Part shown: positions 6,626 through 16,400 of the stretch, piece after piece | Numbering within the stretch: position 1 is the stretch's first letter | Layout: every line of letters starts with the position of its first letter | Assembly (NCBI GenBank): GCA_910586455.1 | Contig: CAJUHX010000031.1 | Span: forward strand, 1 to 22,431 | DNA from: an uncultured Muribaculaceae bacterium | GTDB lineage: Bacteria; Bacteroidota; Bacteroidia; Bacteroidales; Muribaculaceae | Reading direction: 5' to 3' | DNA length: 22,431 nucleotides | The notes under the pieces: model-generated | The model's database searches: none | What the model was told of the DNA's origin: nothing | Seen by the model: the letters and a program-made list of their open reading frames with translations, nothing else | Made by a program: the position numbers and the translations under genes

Positions 6626-8470
6626 ATGAAAAAACTTTTACTATGTTCAATGGTTGCATTGGCTGCTTATGGCGCTAATGCCCAGACTTCTTTCACCTAC
6701 GGTATATGTACCGACAATATCAACGGTGTTGGTACTGGTATGGCCGGAACTAACTACAGCGCGGCTATCGAGGTGCCCGAAGAAGTGGCAAAAGCCATGC
6801 AGGGCTCGCAGCTTACTGCTGTTTCTGTAGGCTTTAACAGTGGCCTGTCCAAGGACGCAACCATATATCTCACCTATGATCTGGAAGGCGAACCTTTCTA
6901 TACTCAGTCTGAAACAAAATTTCTGAAAGCAAAAAGTTTTACGACTGCCACTCTCGATACTCCTTATGAAATTGAAGGACGCAAATTCTACATCGGATAC
7001 ACCTATCGTCAGACTCGCAGCAACGACAAACCTATAGCCTTCGATGCCGAAGCGCTCGATGGTGTGGGCTTGTTCAGCCACCTTGGAATATGGCCCGATG
7101 GCGGTACTCCGGAGTGGAACGTGTTTCCGTCATTCGGCTCTGTCTGCATACGTGGTATAATAGAGGGTGACAACCTGCCTTCCAATGCACTGTTGCCTCT
7201 GAGGCTGTCATTGCCAAAGTCGGTGGGCGTGAATGTCGACTTCAATTATTCGGTGGACGTATATAATATTTCGTCATCTCCGGTTTCGAGTGTTTCGCTG
7301 TCTGCGGCTTTCGGTTCCGACAATCCGATTTTGTCGACTGTAGCGTTAGACAATGTCATAGAACCTATGGGAAAAGCTACTGTGGCTTTGAAAGGCCGTA
7401 CATCGCAGGAAAATTCCGAACTGCCTGTGTCGCTTAGTATAAGCGGAGTCAACGGCGCCGAAAACCTTCTTGCATCTGTCGTGGCAAGCACTAAAGTATT
7501 GGCATCGGACTTCGTAAAACCACGTATTGTGGTAATTGAAGAGGGTACAGGCACAGGCTGCGGATGGTGCCCCGCCGGTTATGTGGCTATGGAGCACATG
7601 CGCGAGAATTACCCTGATACCTATCTGGGCATTGCCGTGCACAACTATCCGGGCGACCCGATGAAGTGCTCATCTTATTCTAAATGGGATGATATGTATG
7701 GTGCCGGCTACCCCTACGCAAGCATCAACCGTAGCGGCAGTTACGGTACTTTCACTCCTAATCTCACCATCTGCGAAGCCTATTACAAGGAGCTTGAAGG
7801 TGTGGTTGATCTCGACCTCAAAGTCAGCGCCGAACTCGCCGACGAAAGCGGTGAATCAATCTTTGTTCGCACTACAGCACGATTTGGCAACGATGTCGAA
7901 AGCCACAACTACGGCATAGCCATAGTGCAGACTGAAGACAATGTAGGCCCCTACAGCCAGAACAACTACTACAGCGGAGGTAAGAACGGCAATATGTACG
8001 GTTGGGAAAATAAGCCCGGTTCGGTGCAGGTAATGTATAATGATGTTGCCCGCCGTATTGACCACTGGAACGGTAAGGACGTATTCCCCGCATCGCTCTC
8101 GCGCGGTCAGGAATATACTTACGACGAAGCAGTTCCTGTAGGTTCGCCACAGCGTCAGAAAATCGAAGACACTACAGTGGCTGCCCTGCTTATTGATCGC
8201 TCCACCGGTGAGATTGTTACTGCCGCCAAATGTCGTGTGGGCGAGAAGTCATCGACCGGCGACATCATGGCATATACTTCATCGGTACGCGCTCTGCCCG
8301 GCGCTATTTCGGTCGAAGGCGATTTCACCACAGCCGAAATTTATCGTCCCGACGGTTCGAAAGCTGCTACCCTCAGCCGGGCCGGTCGTGTCGAACTGCC
8401 CGCAGGCATCTATATCGTGAGCGTGTTCGAGTCAGGCCGCGTATCCACTACTAAGCTGATTGTAAAATAA
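6626..8470 (+). CDS. Secreted Omp28-like protein with T9SS type A-like C-terminal tail
   Basis: A predicted exported surface or secreted protein. A signal peptide (about 1-19, ending ANAQ) is followed by a beta-rich N-terminal region (about 20-180) that I cannot name, and a second beta-rich region (about 190-290). An Omp28-like thioredoxin-fold domain begins near residue 299 (RIVVIEEGTGTGCGWCP), with C312 and C315 forming a CxxC motif, and runs to about 540. The last ~45 residues look like a T9SS type A sorting domain: AEIYRPDGSKA, then LPAGIYIVSV and a basic TTKLIVK end. It starts the five-gene exoprotein island, 26 bp ahead of the next gene, with no Shine-Dalgarno sequence. The CxxC pair could be redox active or simply structural. 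Omp28 in Porphyromonas is an outer-membrane adhesin-like protein, but binding partners here are unknown. Confidence is high for secretion and the Omp28-like domain, low for exact function. Confidence 0.85.
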   Translation: MKKLLLCSMVALAAYGANAQTSFTYGICTDNINGVGTGMAGTNYSAAIEVPEEVAKAMQGSQLTAVSVGFNSGLSKDATIYLTYDLEGEPFYTQSETKFLKAKSFTTATLDTPYEIEGRKFYIGYTYRQTRSNDKPIAFDAEALDGVGLFSHLGIWPDGGTPEWNVFPSFGSVCIRGIIEGDNLPSNALLPLRLSLPKSVGVNVDFNYSVDVYNISSSPVSSVSLSAAFGSDNPILSTVALDNVIEPMGKATVALKGRTSQENSELPVSLSISGVNGAENLLASVVASTKVLASDFVKPRIVVIEEGTGTGCGWCPAGYVAMEHMRENYPDTYLGIAVHNYPGDPMKCSSYSKWDDMYGAGYPYASINRSGSYGTFTPNLTICEAYYKELEGVVDLDLKVSAELADESGESIFVRTTARFGNDVESHNYGIAIVQTEDNVGPYSQNNYYSGGKNGNMYGWENKPGSVQVMYNDVARRIDHWNGKDVFPASLSRGQEYTYDEAVPVGSPQRQKIEDTTVAALLIDRSTGEIVTAAKCRVGEKSSTGDIMAYTSSVRALPGAISVEGDFTTAEIYRPDGSKAATLSRAGRVELPAGIYIVSVFESGRVSTTKLIVK

Positions 8471-8496
8471 TCCATCTATAAAAACATAACAATTAA

Positions 8497-10062
8497 ATGA
8501 AATTTACACGTATCGCACTGCCGGTACTCGCAGCTGCGCTTATGTCGCCGACTGCATCCGCGGCAGAAGAAACATGGAAGTCAATCGGAACGGGATTGTT
8601 CCGCGAAAATTTCCTGCATACCTGGTATATCTACTCCGATTTTCCGGAAGTGGAAGTTGAGGTTATGGAGAGTGAACAGACCCCCGGCCGCTATCGTATC
8701 ATGAACCCGTATAGCAATTATCCCGACTTTATTGGCAGCCCCGGCTGTCTGGAGGGTGAATGGTATATCACCGTGGATGCATCCGATCCGGTACACTGCT
8801 ATATCGAAACAAGCAAAACCGGCTATATTGCCGGCGATGGTCAGATGCTTATTGTCGGTTCGGTGGCTGATGACTATTACAACAACCGTTACGGAGACTG
8901 GGTGCTTGCCGACGAGGAAAATGTCTGTGGCAAACTCGTAGACGGAGCCATCACATTCCCGCCGATGGCACTTCTTGGTTCGTTGTGGGAATACGATCAG
9001 GAGTGGACCGACGACATTAAATATGCGCGTTGCGACCAGAAAGGCATGTTCAGACTCAAACTGCCCGGTGCGCCAGACCTTGATATTACCGGCAACCTTT
9101 TAGGTATCAATGATGAACAGACTCATCTTAATTTTGAAATCGCACTCGGTAAGTCGGTTGAAAAAGCACGTGTAGCCATTGTTGAGCGCGACAAGGCAGA
9201 ATCCGCAGTCGAAGGAATTGTCAACGGCACAATCCTGTCTGAAGAAATAAGCGAAAGTGGCGTTGTTGCCGTTCCTTATACCGGCGACGGTTTATATACT
9301 CTGTTTGTGGTACCGTATTATGAAGGCACCCCCCGTGAGGCTTTTAAAAGCGACATGGAAATCGCGTTCGATACCTCAGTATGGCGCAAGGCCGGTACTG
9401 CAACTTATAAAGAACGTCTGATTTCTGATTGCGGCGAGCTTATCCCTTACGGATTCGTCTACAATAAATATGACTATGATGTAGAGGTGGAAGAGAGCGT
9501 TGAGCGTCCGGGTTACATTCGTCTGGTGGACGCCTACGGCCCCGCATCACCTCTGACCGCAGGCTACAAATACGACGATTCGCGCCGTTGGTATATTTAT
9601 ATCGATGCCACCAATCCCGATGAAGTCGTGCTTGAGCATGCCGCCGGTCTTGGTGTGGACATGTTTTATGGACGCATGGAAGTATGGTCGAAAGCCGACC
9701 GCTGCCTCAACGACCCCAATTACTTCTTTCAGGGACGAGAGGAAGCTATAAAGCAAGGTTTCTTCGGCCGTTTCCTCAACGATGAAATCACCTTTCCCAA
9801 AGGCTCGCTCTGTTTTAAAGTAGCCAATATTAATCCCACTGGATGGTATGAAACCAACAGCCGTGGCGAGTTCTCGGTGAAATTCGCTCCCGGTCAGATT
9901 TACGGTCAACAGTCAGGTATCGAGTCAGTTGCCGTCGACAGCACTGATGCCCCTGTGGAGTACTTCCGTATCGACGGTACTCAGGTTTCCGCCGACCGTC
10001 TTGTTCCCGGTGTATACATTGTGCGCCAGGGCAAAAACGTAAGCAAGACCATAATACGTTAA
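8497..10062 (+). CDS. Secreted protein with internally duplicated ~165-residue beta-rich module and short sorting tail
   Basis: I do not recognise the family. Signal peptide 1-22 (MKFTRIALPV... ending ASAA). The mature protein has two related halves, about 27-191 and 296-466. Paired landmarks are WKSIGTG / WRKAGTA, EWYITVDASDP / RWYIYIDATNP, GAITFPPMALL / DEITFPKGSLC, and KGMFRLKLPG / RGEFSVKFAPG. A different beta-rich spacer (about 195-292) lies between them. The tail begins with the linker SGIESVAVD (473-481) and ends in EYFRIDG, PGVYIVRQG and KTIIR, a short T9SS-like sorting tail nearly matching that of the protein at 16638-18779. It sits 26 bp after the Omp28-like gene and 19 bp before the next, so co-transcription is likely. 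Binding or adhesion is a guess; no catalytic motif is visible. Confidence 0.82.
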   Translation: MKFTRIALPVLAAALMSPTASAAEETWKSIGTGLFRENFLHTWYIYSDFPEVEVEVMESEQTPGRYRIMNPYSNYPDFIGSPGCLEGEWYITVDASDPVHCYIETSKTGYIAGDGQMLIVGSVADDYYNNRYGDWVLADEENVCGKLVDGAITFPPMALLGSLWEYDQEWTDDIKYARCDQKGMFRLKLPGAPDLDITGNLLGINDEQTHLNFEIALGKSVEKARVAIVERDKAESAVEGIVNGTILSEEISESGVVAVPYTGDGLYTLFVVPYYEGTPREAFKSDMEIAFDTSVWRKAGTATYKERLISDCGELIPYGFVYNKYDYDVEVEESVERPGYIRLVDAYGPASPLTAGYKYDDSRRWYIYIDATNPDEVVLEHAAGLGVDMFYGRMEVWSKADRCLNDPNYFFQGREEAIKQGFFGRFLNDEITFPKGSLCFKVANINPTGWYETNSRGEFSVKFAPGQIYGQQSGIESVAVDSTDAPVEYFRIDGTQVSADRLVPGVYIVRQGKNVSKTIIR

Positions 10063-10081
10063 CCATTTAAACCAAATACTA

Positions 10082-13000
10082 ATGAACCAAAAACTTATCG
10101 CATTAGGCACCGGTCTGCTCTTTACAGGAGCAGCCTTTGCCGTCACCCCGACTACACTGAGCTTCCCCGAGATGTTTCAGATGCCGGCGAGTCAGGAAAT
10201 GCCCCGGTCTGAGTCGCAGATGCAGCGTGCGCCGCTGAATCCCAACAAAGACAAGGGTACCAAAATTTTTGCCCATACTCGCAATGGATTTGATTATGAT
10301 TTGACAGCACACTATCTGGATTTCTACTCCAAGGAACCCCAAAAACTCAACAAACTCGCAAGTTGCATACTCACCTTCGGTAACCGCTGGGACCGTGATA
10401 ACCCCCGTATGCTTGGTCCTGTGGCCGGTGTATGGGCCGGCGACGCTTACTACACTCACCGTATTGTGTACTATTCGCTCGGTATTACCCGTCTTAACAA
10501 CTGGGTTAAAGTTAACCCTGAAACCGGCGATTCCGAACAGCTGCAGTTGCTGAATGAATCCGGTTATGACCCCAAGTGGTGGCAGATTCCTCAGGCACTT
10601 CTGTGGAATCCCAACGATCCCGAGCCACTCTATGCCATGGTCCGCAACAACGACGGTTCTATTACTTCGGTGATCTATACTGTCGACAAGGCTACCGGTG
10701 AGTACAAGTCCAAAGTTGCCACTCTGTCGCAGTACTACATGGCTGCTGCCTACAATTATGAAAACCAGCTTATGGCCCTCCGCTGGGAAGGCGATGAAGA
10801 GGGTAACAATATAGGCACCCGCCTGGATGTCCTCGATCCTGAAGACAATTTCAACGTTATCAGCTCGACCCCCATTCTTGTAAACGGCAGACCTTATAGA
10901 ATGCTTTACGATGAGAACAACCTTACCTGCGACTATGCAACCGGCGAGCTGTGGTGGTCGGCATGGGGCTGTCTCGATGGCGAAGAAGAGTTCACCAACA
11001 ACTATATCATAAAAATCGACCCGCTGACCGGCCTTACCGAGAATATCGGTACCGTAGGTATCCGCGAAGGCCTTGACGGTCTGTATGTACCTTACGGCGA
11101 ACTCGGCGATAACATTAATGCCCCTGCACGTGTCGAAAATCTGAACTTTACCAAAGACGCCAACGGCGACAACAAGGTTACTCTGTCGTGGGACAATCCT
11201 GCCACCCGCTGGAATCGCCGTCCCCTCAGCAACCTCAGCGAGGTGTGGATTTACCGCGACTCATATAGCGGTGAGCCTGTAGCCAAGCTGCCTGCAACAG
11301 GTAAGGAAGGTAAGCCCATGACCTACGTTGACGAAGGTGCCTCTAACGGCGTGCACAAATACTATGTAGTGCCGGTGAATGCAAAAGGCCGTGGTGTTCC
11401 ACGCAATATCGATGCTTTTGTAGGCCGCGACGTGCCGGGCCCGGTAATGAATGTCGTAGCCACAACCACCGATGGTAAGTCGGTACAGCTCAGTTGGGAT
11501 ATACCCGAACGTGGCGACAACGACGGCTGGTACGACGCATCGGATCTCAGCTACACCATCACACGAATGCCCGACAAGGTTGAAGTCGGTACTGTAAAGA
11601 CCACAAACTTCAGCGACAATACCATGGGCGAGGCCAACTATTACTCTTATTCGGTAGTGGCCTCCAACGGTGAAGGCAAAGGCTCAGCGGCAGTGTCGAA
11701 CGCCGTACTTGCCGGTACCGGTATCCGTCCGCCTTTCAGCACACTCTTTGAATCTAAAGCCGAGGCTTTGCGCTTTTCTACAATCGACAAAAATCGCGAT
11801 GGAAGTATGTTTGAATACACCGGCAACTCTCATATAATGAGAGAAACATTCGCGCTGTTGATGTCGAACGGAGAGAACGACGACATTTTGGTAACACCTA
11901 CTCTGCTGCTTGAAAAGGGCAAGACCTACAAGGTCACATACAATGAATATTTCGGCGGTATGGGCAGCGGAAGCCGGGAGTCGGTACAATCCGTACGCAT
12001 TGTAGGCGGTACCACGCCCACAGCTGAAGGCATGACAGATATTTTGTTTGAAGACCTTGAGAGAAATATTCAGTTCTCCGCCAATGGCGAAACCTACACT
12101 GCATATTTCAAATCTCCGGTTGATGGTGAATACTATGTCGGTTATGAGCTCTTGACCAAGAATGAAGCGGACATGTGGCTTTACATAGAAGGTTTCTCTA
12201 TAGAAGAAGTTCCGGCTGATGACCTTGCTGCAGAATCTATCGATGGACACCTCTATCTGAGTACAATCGAGAATAATCTCTTCACGGTAAAAATCTATAA
12301 CAACGGCGAGAATAAGCAGAGCAATTATTCGGTGAAGCTTGCTTATCTGGGCAATGACAAGTCGCCGGTTGTGTTCGCTGAAACTGATATTGTACCCGAA
12401 ATCGAATCGCACCAGACCGATTATGTGGAAATCGAAGCAGCAGTTCCGGTATTGGGAGCACAGACAATTGTAGCGATTGTTGCTCTTGAAGGCGACGGCA
12501 ATCCGTCGAACGACATGACCGAAGGGCTGCTTGCAAATTGTGAGGAAGTGCCTGCTCTGAATGTAACGGTAGAAGATGTGACTACGGCCGCGACTCAGAC
12601 CAACCTGCCGCTGAACCACTTCATGGCCTGTACAGCAAGTCAGACCATATATACCCCTGACGTGACATTCTTTGACCGTATCTACAAGGGCAAGACTCCG
12701 CAGATTACCCGCATAGCATGGGAATACAAGTCGCTTGAAGAATTTATTCCTTTCGACGGTACCAAGGTATCGGTTTATCTCAGCCAGACTGACCTTACCG
12801 GTTACGGCAGAAGCGCCAACTTCATTCCCGTCACCGATGCTCCGCTTTTCGAGGACTATGTGGCATTCTATAACGGACGCAATTATATGGTAGTTGATTT
12901 CGAAGAAGGCTATAAATTCGATCCGACCCGTCCGTTGGTTGTTACTGTCGCAAAGGAAGAATCTGAACACCAGCAGTACCTGTTGGACTGGAGCACATTC

Positions 13001-13378
13001 AACGGCGACTGGGGTGCTGAATTATACCCGTCGATGCGCTATCAGGGCGGTTCCGCATTCGATCCGGCTAAGCCGTCAGGTGTAAGCATGGCTTACGCTC
13101 CGCTGATTCACCTCAGTGTGAATACCGGAGAAAGCGGCGTTGACGAAATCGTGCTCGGCGGTGACGGCGCCGTATACTATAATGCAGCCACTGCTTCGGT
13201 CGAAAGTCTTGATTTCGAAATGACATCGGTTGAAGTGTATGACCTCTCCGGCAAGCTCATCAAGACTGTTGCTGTGGCAGAAGGAGCAAATTCGGCATAC
13301 ATCGGCTGTGACAAGGGTATTTACCTGCTCAAGGTCAACGGTGCCGAAAGTGTATTCACACTTAAAGTTCGAATCTGA
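10082..13378 (+). CDS. Large secreted modular protein: propeller-like, two FN3, jelly-roll, CARDB-like and YPAS-like modules, T9SS tail
   Basis: A 1098-aa exported protein with signal peptide 1-20 (ending AAFA). Residues ~60-345 contain repeated blades such as YTVDKATGEY and KIDPLTGLTENIGTVG, suggesting a beta-propeller-like region. Two fibronectin type III domains follow (about 347-447, with VTLSWDNP; and about 451-546, with VQLSWDIP). A jelly-roll resembling the cleaved-adhesin / choice-of-anchor J group spans about 550-710 (DDILVTPTLLLEKGKTY ... MWLYIEGFSIEE). A CARDB-like domain spans about 715-820. A module related to those of the next gene product lies at about 822-1014 (SQTIYTPD, VSVYLSQTD). 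The sorting tail starts at SGVDEIV (1018) and includes VEVYDLSGKLI, GIYLLKVNG and the end TLKVRI. It is the last gene before a hairpin at 13393-13419. The architecture fits surface adhesion or glycan binding, not catalysis; that is inference. Confidence 0.85.
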   Translation: MNQKLIALGTGLLFTGAAFAVTPTTLSFPEMFQMPASQEMPRSESQMQRAPLNPNKDKGTKIFAHTRNGFDYDLTAHYLDFYSKEPQKLNKLASCILTFGNRWDRDNPRMLGPVAGVWAGDAYYTHRIVYYSLGITRLNNWVKVNPETGDSEQLQLLNESGYDPKWWQIPQALLWNPNDPEPLYAMVRNNDGSITSVIYTVDKATGEYKSKVATLSQYYMAAAYNYENQLMALRWEGDEEGNNIGTRLDVLDPEDNFNVISSTPILVNGRPYRMLYDENNLTCDYATGELWWSAWGCLDGEEEFTNNYIIKIDPLTGLTENIGTVGIREGLDGLYVPYGELGDNINAPARVENLNFTKDANGDNKVTLSWDNPATRWNRRPLSNLSEVWIYRDSYSGEPVAKLPATGKEGKPMTYVDEGASNGVHKYYVVPVNAKGRGVPRNIDAFVGRDVPGPVMNVVATTTDGKSVQLSWDIPERGDNDGWYDASDLSYTITRMPDKVEVGTVKTTNFSDNTMGEANYYSYSVVASNGEGKGSAAVSNAVLAGTGIRPPFSTLFESKAEALRFSTIDKNRDGSMFEYTGNSHIMRETFALLMSNGENDDILVTPTLLLEKGKTYKVTYNEYFGGMGSGSRESVQSVRIVGGTTPTAEGMTDILFEDLERNIQFSANGETYTAYFKSPVDGEYYVGYELLTKNEADMWLYIEGFSIEEVPADDLAAESIDGHLYLSTIENNLFTVKIYNNGENKQSNYSVKLAYLGNDKSPVVFAETDIVPEIESHQTDYVEIEAAVPVLGAQTIVAIVALEGDGNPSNDMTEGLLANCEEVPALNVTVEDVTTAATQTNLPLNHFMACTASQTIYTPDVTFFDRIYKGKTPQITRIAWEYKSLEEFIPFDGTKVSVYLSQTDLTGYGRSANFIPVTDAPLFEDYVAFYNGRNYMVVDFEEGYKFDPTRPLVVTVAKEESEHQQYLLDWSTFNGDWGAELYPSMRYQGGSAFDPAKPSGVSMAYAPLIHLSVNTGESGVDEIVLGGDGAVYYNAATASVESLDFEMTSVEVYDLSGKLIKTVAVAEGANSAYIGCDKGIYLLKVNGAESVFTLKVRI

Positions 13379-13392
13379 TACCTTACAAATAA

Positions 13393-13419
13393 CCCGGAGG
13401 CAATTCTTTTGCCTCCGGG
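13393..13419 (+). terminator. Intrinsic terminator-like hairpin, weak T-tract
   Basis: CCCGGAGGCAA (13393-13403) pairs perfectly with TTGCCTCCGGG (13409-13419) around the loop TTCTT. Only CTTTCC follows, a poor T-tract. It lies 15 bp after the stop of the 1098-aa gene and ends 36 bp before the ATG at 13456. Partial termination or 3'-end protection is more likely than a complete stop. Confidence 0.75.
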
Positions 13420-13455
13420 CTTTCCAGATTATTATACCAATTAAATATTCACACA

Positions 13456-16400
13456 ATGAGAAAAACGTTACTTACATTGATGGCTGCAACAGCTATCGGT
13501 ATGTCTGCTTTGTCGGCGGTTGCTCAGGATGAAGTTTTGGAGGCTACCGTAGCTGGTATGGACTATAAAAACAGTAGCTATCCTATTAATAGCAACAGTG
13601 TAGGCAAATATCAGGGTTGCCAGACTCTGTACCCTGCAAGTTCTATGAACGCAGATCTTCAGGCGGCTCCCGCTTACGCAGTTAAGGAGCTTATTCTGCC
13701 GTTCTCGAATCATTCGAGTGTCACATCTTATCCTACAGCCGGAAAGGTGCAAATGAAGATTTATCTCGGCACAAGCGATAATACCACCCTCGACGCGTTT
13801 ATTCCCGAGTCGGAGCTCGTAGAAGTATTCAACGGCGAAATTGACATGGCTAGTCCGCAGATTCAGTCGGAAAAAGCTCTGAGATTCCCTGTTGATGCCA
13901 ACTTTGTGGTAAATCAGGGCAAGAGCCTTGTGGTAGCGTATCAGCATGAGATTACTGAGGCGTTCTCCGGCCTGCTTTACTTTGGCGATCCCGGTGCGGG
14001 CAGTGGTACGCACACCCGTTACTACGACAATGCTACAGCCAATAAGGCTTTTGCCGATAATCCGGGTTGCAACACTTCGGGATATGTAACTTCGCTTAAC
14101 ATCAAATATACTTTGGCTGATCCCGAAGAAGAACCCGGCGGCGAAATCGGCGATATTGTGGAGGCTAAGGTTGTTGGCGGCAGCTACTCGACTACCGAAC
14201 ACCCGATATGCGTGAATAGCTGGAATCTCTACTCAGCTTCGCAGGCCCTTTATCCGGCTTCTGTTCTTGACGCTGCAGTAAAGGTTGAAACATATACTGT
14301 AAAAGAACTTGTATATCCCCTGTTAACCGCTCCGTCGTCCGGTAAAGTTAAAGTGACCGCATTGCTGGCCACCTCCGATGCAACCGTACTTTCGGAAGCT
14401 TTGCCTCAGGAGGCGTTCACTGTAGTGGCAAGCGGTGTTGAAATCGACTTCTCTACTGTTACCGACGGCTGTCTGCGCATACCTCTGACTAAACCGTACA
14501 TAATGCATAAGGGCGAGTCGATGGTTGTAGGCCTGCTGGCTGAAATCGATGAGTACAATCGTCCGAACCCGTATCCTGCATTCATCAACGGTGAAATCGG
14601 TGTGACCGGCGCTCACACCAGGTATTATTACGGTGATAGCGAACCTCTGGGCGTTACCAATGTAAACTATGATACACAATATGTAGGCGGCCTGAACCTC
14701 GTGTTTATGATTGGCGAGGAAGAGGAGCCCCAGCCCGTAGATGTAGTAGACCTTGCAGCTACCGGTCTTACCGCTCCCGCCGGTGAAATTTACGCCGGCA
14801 AGCCGTACGAATTTATTGCCAACCTGAAGAACAACGGCACACAAACCGTTGAAAACTATACCGTAGAAATTGTAAACGTAGAAAACAACGAGGTACTTGC
14901 ATCGGTTGAAGATCCCAAGTCGATTCTGTCGTTGCTCGAAGTATCGGTACCCATGACCGTAACATTCAAAAATGGTGGCAACTACCAGCTGGCAGCCCGC
15001 GTAACGCTTGAAGGTGACGAAGACAGCGAAAATGACTTGAGCGAGCCTGTGGCAGTAGATGTACTGTCGCTCGACTATAAAGCAGTGTCGGTTACCGGCG
15101 ATACAGAAGTTCTGCCCGGTGAAGAACACACTTATACTGTAACAGTTGCCAACGACGGCAATTCGGAACTTACCGGTTACAGTGTCGAACTGTATGTCGT
15201 ACGTGATCAAATCGCAGACCAGCTTATCGGCAGCAGCTATGAAAATGCAGCTATTGCGGCAGGTAAAACAGCAGAGTTTGAGTTCAAGCACAGCTTTGAG
15301 CTTGCCGGCGAGTATGGCCTGAAGGCTGTAGTTAATATCGAGGGTGGCGAACCCAGCGTAACTCCCGTACTCGAAGTTTCCTCGCTTCTTGAAGGAATTC
15401 TTTCACCGGTAATCAAGGAGCAGTTGCCCAAATGGGATGGTTCTGAGTATGACCTGCAGAATAGAGCATTCTGTCGTCGTGATTATAAGAATACTGCATG
15501 CCAGATACTGTATCCGGCTTCTTTCTTCGGTGAGCACCAGAATGATTACCAGCTGCAGTCGCTGACTCTTACTGTTGTCAAGGAAGAATATGTTATTGAG
15601 CCTATGTACATAAAAGTCTACATGGCTCAGACCGACCGTACCAGCGGTTACACTAGAGAATCAACTGGTCAGGTAGAAGTTGTGCCTGCCGAAGATTTCG
15701 TGCTTGTTTACGACGGCTTGCTTTCTACCATACAAAGCCCCGATAAAGCTCAGGACGTAGAACTGAAACTTCAGAAATTATTTACACTTGAAAGCGGCAA
15801 AGGCCTGGTACTGAATGTAGAAGCTACAATGCAGCGCGCAGGCTATACAGCGCTTCTGCTTGCGAGTGCTACTACTACCGATGTCAACCATCTGTGCTAC
15901 ACTTACAATAAGTCTATATATGGTGACTATAACAGATATTGTTTAGTAGCTAATACTCTGCCCTGCATCACCTTCGGTTACGCACTCGAACCGCTGCCTG
16001 CTGTTGCCGACATCGAGGCTACCAGCCTTTCGGTTCCAACCGAGGATGTTAATGCCGGTGAAGAACTCACCTTCCGTGTTAACTTCGAGAACAAGGGTAC
16101 TGTGGATATTGAGGAATACACTATCGAACTCCTCTCGATTGCCGGCGACGGCGAAGCTACCGTGCTCGAAACTTACGAAGGTATCCGCTATCTGGCTCCC
16201 GGTCAGACTTCGAACCAGCCCATGAAGTACACCTTCGAAGAGGCCGGTGAATACAAGCTTGCCGCTCGCCTGATTGTGGAAGGCGATGCCGATGACACCA
16301 ACAACCAAACTCCCGCCGTCGAACTTACCGTAGGCGAAAAGAGCGGAATCGAGAATCTTGTTGCAGAAGGCAGCCTCAGCTACAACGCAGCCGCCCGCAC

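Noticed and set aside
14323..15291. 322-codon open frame (and a 428-codon one at 11684-12970) on the - strand opposite the large exoproteins
   Set aside because: Both are Cys/Phe/Tyr-rich antisense translations of beta-rich coding DNA with no start context or domain.
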